DNA of 64,000 bases. It comes from an uncultured Lachnospiraceae bacterium (GTDB taxonomy: Bacteria; Bacillota; Clostridia; Lachnospirales; Lachnospiraceae). The notes beneath the pieces were generated by a model, which searched no databases, was not told the DNA's origin, and saw nothing but the letters and a program-made list of their open reading frames with translations. The stretch is from assembly GCA_900551895.1 (NCBI GenBank), contig URXX01000006.1, positions 62,001 through 126,000 on the forward strand, read 5' to 3'. Shown piece by piece: positions 62,243 to 64,000 of the stretch. Position numbers and translations under genes: made by a program. Every line of letters begins with the position of its first letter. Position 1 is the stretch's first letter.

Positions 62243-62299
62243 CAATTTAGGGCAGGGTTCCCTAAATTGCCATTTTTGCGGAAGTGTATATACACTTCC
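62243..62299. other. Candidate origin of transfer (oriT)
   Basis: Upstream of mobC lie two perfect inverted repeats: CAATTTAGGG/CCCTAAATTG with a 7-base loop (62243-62269), and a 20-base palindrome with arms GGAAGTGTAT/ATACACTTCC and no loop (62280-62299). Position next to mobC-relaxase and the palindromes are typical of oriT; the nick site is not identified. The surrounding 62191-62450 holds no gene. Confidence 0.55.
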
Positions 62300-62450
62300 T
62301 GTCCTTGCTGCTGTTCTACCCTCTAATAGATAAATTCAGGTGAAATAGAAAATTGCAAAAGAATTTGAGAAACTGAACAGGTAGTGCAGCTCATGAAAAT
62401 GTGGTATGATTATTGTCAAGATACGAGAACATCCAGAGGTGAAAAAAAGA

Positions 62451-62813
62451 GTGGATAGAGAAGAAATTTTTGAATATGTGAAGAAGCAGTATGGAACAAT
62501 ACCTGAATATTTGTGGAGCAGTTCTCCGGATAGTGCAGTGCTTCGCCATCATAATGGAAAATGGTATGCGGTGATCATGAATGTTGAGAGATCCAAACTT
62601 GGATTGGATGGAGATGATACCGTGGAAATTATAGATGTTAAATGTGATCCGGAAATGACAGGAATGATTATCCAGACCTATGGTTTTCTGCCGGGCTATC
62701 ACATGAATAAGCAGCATTGGATTACGATTTTGTTGGATGGAATAGTAGGAGAATCGAAAATATTGGATTTTCTGGATATGAGTTATGATTTGATTGATAG
62801 AATGCAGAAATGA
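62451..62813 (+). CDS. MmcQ/YjbR family DNA-binding-fold protein
   Basis: A 120-residue cytoplasmic protein of the YjbR family (CyaY-like fold). Visible features are REEIFEYVKKQYGTIPEYLW at the start, HHNGKWYAVIMNV, KCDPEMTGMIIQTYGFLPGYHMNKQHWITILLDG, and LLDMSYDLI-type helix at the end. I chose the GTG at 62451, ten bases after AGAGGT, because family members begin right at this (M)xREEIFEYV segment; the longer ATG at 62406 adds 15 unlike residues. It lies next to the oriT-like region, so it could be chromosomal flank or cargo. Confidence 0.85.
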   Translation: MDREEIFEYVKKQYGTIPEYLWSSSPDSAVLRHHNGKWYAVIMNVERSKLGLDGDDTVEIIDVKCDPEMTGMIIQTYGFLPGYHMNKQHWITILLDGIVGESKILDFLDMSYDLIDRMQK

Positions 62814-63014
62814 TAAAAAGAAAATTTCTCAAAACTATTCTTATTGATATATAAAGAAACTTTGTGAATAATGCAAAAACAGCATGAGCTATTTCAATAA
62901 TGGCGATAGGGATTATATGTAACAGTGCCTGCCATTTCGTATTTACATTTCATAAAAAGAAAGAGTATTCTGATTTTCAAGAGCAGAATAATGGGAAGGA
63001 GTATGAGTGATTCT

Positions 63015-63872
63015 ATGATGAATATACATTTCCTTACGATCTTACGGGAAGATGAATTTCGTGAGTTGAAGAAAGTTTTTCCGCATGATAACGAATTATT
63101 ACACAGTATCAGATCAATCCGATACTGTAAAGCAGAAGTGTTTCGGGATTGTATTCTGGGAACCTTGCGAGTACCGGAAAAAAATGAAATACGTACACCA
63201 CATGTTGTTTGTGGATTTTACCTGACAGATAAAGAACTTTTTTTAATTGAGGACAGTGGGGAACTGAAACACTGGATAGAGAAAAAGGAAGAACAGTTTC
63301 AGGAGCTGAAATCGCCGGATCAGTTTCTTCTTAAGATGATGGAACTGATGATTGAAAATGATCTTCTATATTTATTACATTTGGAAAAAGAAATTGAAAA
63401 GATGGAAGATCAGCTCATAAAAAGTGTTCCAGATAATTTCTTTACGGTTCTTACAAAGTATCGACAGAAACTATCTGAGCTGGATGCATATTATGAACAG
63501 CTGGCTATGATTGGTGATCTATTACAGTCTCAAGATGGACTGACTATTATCCATAATACAGAATCGTGGAATCGTTATGCACTCAGGACAGAACGACTGC
63601 ATAACCATGTGCATTTGCTTAGAGAAAATATACTGCAGTTACGTGAACTGTATCAATCTCAGCAGGATGCACAACAGAATAAAATTATGTGTATATTGAC
63701 AGTTGTGACAACCTTATTCCTGCCACTTACACTTTTGACCGGCTGGTATGGGATGAATTTTGTAAATATGCCTGAGCTGCAGTGGAAATACGGATATGTT
63801 GCAGTGATTGCAATTGCAGTAATTACAATTATTCTGGAACTCATTTATTTTAAAAAGAAAAAATTGTTGTAG
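63015..63872 (+). CDS. corA: CorA family divalent cation transporter
   Basis: Magnesium (or cobalt/nickel) channel of the inner membrane. The 285-residue form has a cytoplasmic funnel domain (about 1-220) with long helices (LLYLLHLEKEIEKMEDQLIKS, LHNHVHLLRENILQLRELYQSQ). Two C-terminal membrane spans flank the essential YGMNF motif (LTGWYGMNFVNMPEL), and a basic tail, FKKKKLL, follows. The start is uncertain: ATGs at 62991, 63003, 63015 and 63018 are possible. AAGGAG at 62996-63001 favours 63015, although the spacing is long. It stands alone. Confidence 0.88.
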   Translation: MMNIHFLTILREDEFRELKKVFPHDNELLHSIRSIRYCKAEVFRDCILGTLRVPEKNEIRTPHVVCGFYLTDKELFLIEDSGELKHWIEKKEEQFQELKSPDQFLLKMMELMIENDLLYLLHLEKEIEKMEDQLIKSVPDNFFTVLTKYRQKLSELDAYYEQLAMIGDLLQSQDGLTIIHNTESWNRYALRTERLHNHVHLLRENILQLRELYQSQQDAQQNKIMCILTVVTTLFLPLTLLTGWYGMNFVNMPELQWKYGYVAVIAIAVITIILELIYFKKKKLL

Positions 63873-63931
63873 GATAAGATTATCCGTAGAGAGTAAAAGA
63901 TTTTTTTCAGAATTAGGTATTCATTAAAATA

Positions 63932-63957
63932 GGCTGCACACAATTTTGTATGCAGCC
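63932..63957. other. Hairpin after corA
   Basis: GGCTGCA pairs with TGCAGCC across a 12-base loop, without a T-run on the plus strand. A GGATAA/TTATCC repeat lies nearer the corA stop (63872-63885). Either may end the corA transcript. Nothing else is visible to the window edge. Confidence 0.4.
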
Positions 63958-64000
63958 GAATCTATATGAAGAGGTGCCTTTTTCCTCTTTGGCAATGTTA

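Larger units (their letters stand above)
58299..62330. mobile_element. Rearranged remnant of a Tn1549-like conjugative or mobilisable element
   Basis: The stretch carries a truncated YodL/methylase-helicase protein and tnpV on the plus strand, a truncated relaxase and mobC on the minus strand, and an oriT-like region. GC content is visibly higher than in the flanking ribosomal genes. No integrase, coupling protein or conjugation pore genes are present, so it cannot move by itself. Two partial genes meet tail to tail at about 61225, showing that it is a deletion/inversion product. The exact ends are not defined. Confidence 0.8.

Overview
This window is low-GC, Gram-positive chromosomal DNA, most likely from a gut member of the Lachnospiraceae (class Clostridia). 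The reasons are the codon use and strong AAGGAGG ribosome binding sites, a Spo0A-type DNA-binding domain, DUF3793 and DUF2325 genes, SipW-type secretion signals, cell-wall proteins with a degenerate TGD sorting motif, and a remnant of a Tn1549-like conjugative element. I cannot name the genus from the sequence alone.

Layout. Positions 1-24813 carry the nusG-rplK-rplA and rplJ-rplL clusters and rpoB-rpoC, but the usual continuous order is broken. An alanine/sodium symporter on the minus strand sits between rplA and rplJ. A complete oligopeptide transporter (oppABCDF) plus a 2025-residue secreted beta-galactosidase sit between rplL and rpoB. Both ribosomal operons keep RNA autoregulation: two hairpins resembling the 23S rRNA L1 site lie before rplK and rplA, and an L10 leader lies before rplJ. 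rpoB has its own promoter. A nucleobase permease and a DUF1275 membrane protein follow (24834-26856).

Positions 27188-35480 form one surface or matrix operon: a SipW-type signal peptidase, three small proteins with SipW/TasA-type signals, a 1670-residue beta-helix/repeat protein, and a wall-anchored protein. Next comes an iron region (35423-45529): a DtxR-family repressor, feoA-feoA-feoB, a pair of CydDC-like ABC half-transporters with a small membrane protein, and a DUF3793-DUF2325-Cys-rich-protein operon. Two operator types recur here: GTTAG-N6-CTAAC (three copies) and Fur-like TGAAAATGNTTATCA (two copies). The last gene, a FeoB-associated Cys-rich membrane protein, has an in-frame TGA where the family has its first cysteine, followed by a hairpin that fits a bacterial SECIS. 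It is a candidate selenoprotein and is the most unusual item in the window.

Positions 45538-52981 hold an M24 peptidase, a receiver-less Spo0A-like regulator, an M20 dipeptidase, and a histidine kinase / sugar-binding lipoprotein / AraC-type response regulator module with no permease. Positions 52994-57772 are the str operon (rpsL, rpsG, fusA) and tuf. From about 57953 to 62330 lies debris of a mobile element: a gene fragment of unknown family, a truncated YodL/methylase/helicase-type protein with a tnpV gene nested in another frame, a truncated relaxase joined to it tail to tail, mobC and an oriT-like region. The window ends with a YjbR-family gene and corA. No rRNA, tRNA or CRISPR array was recognised.
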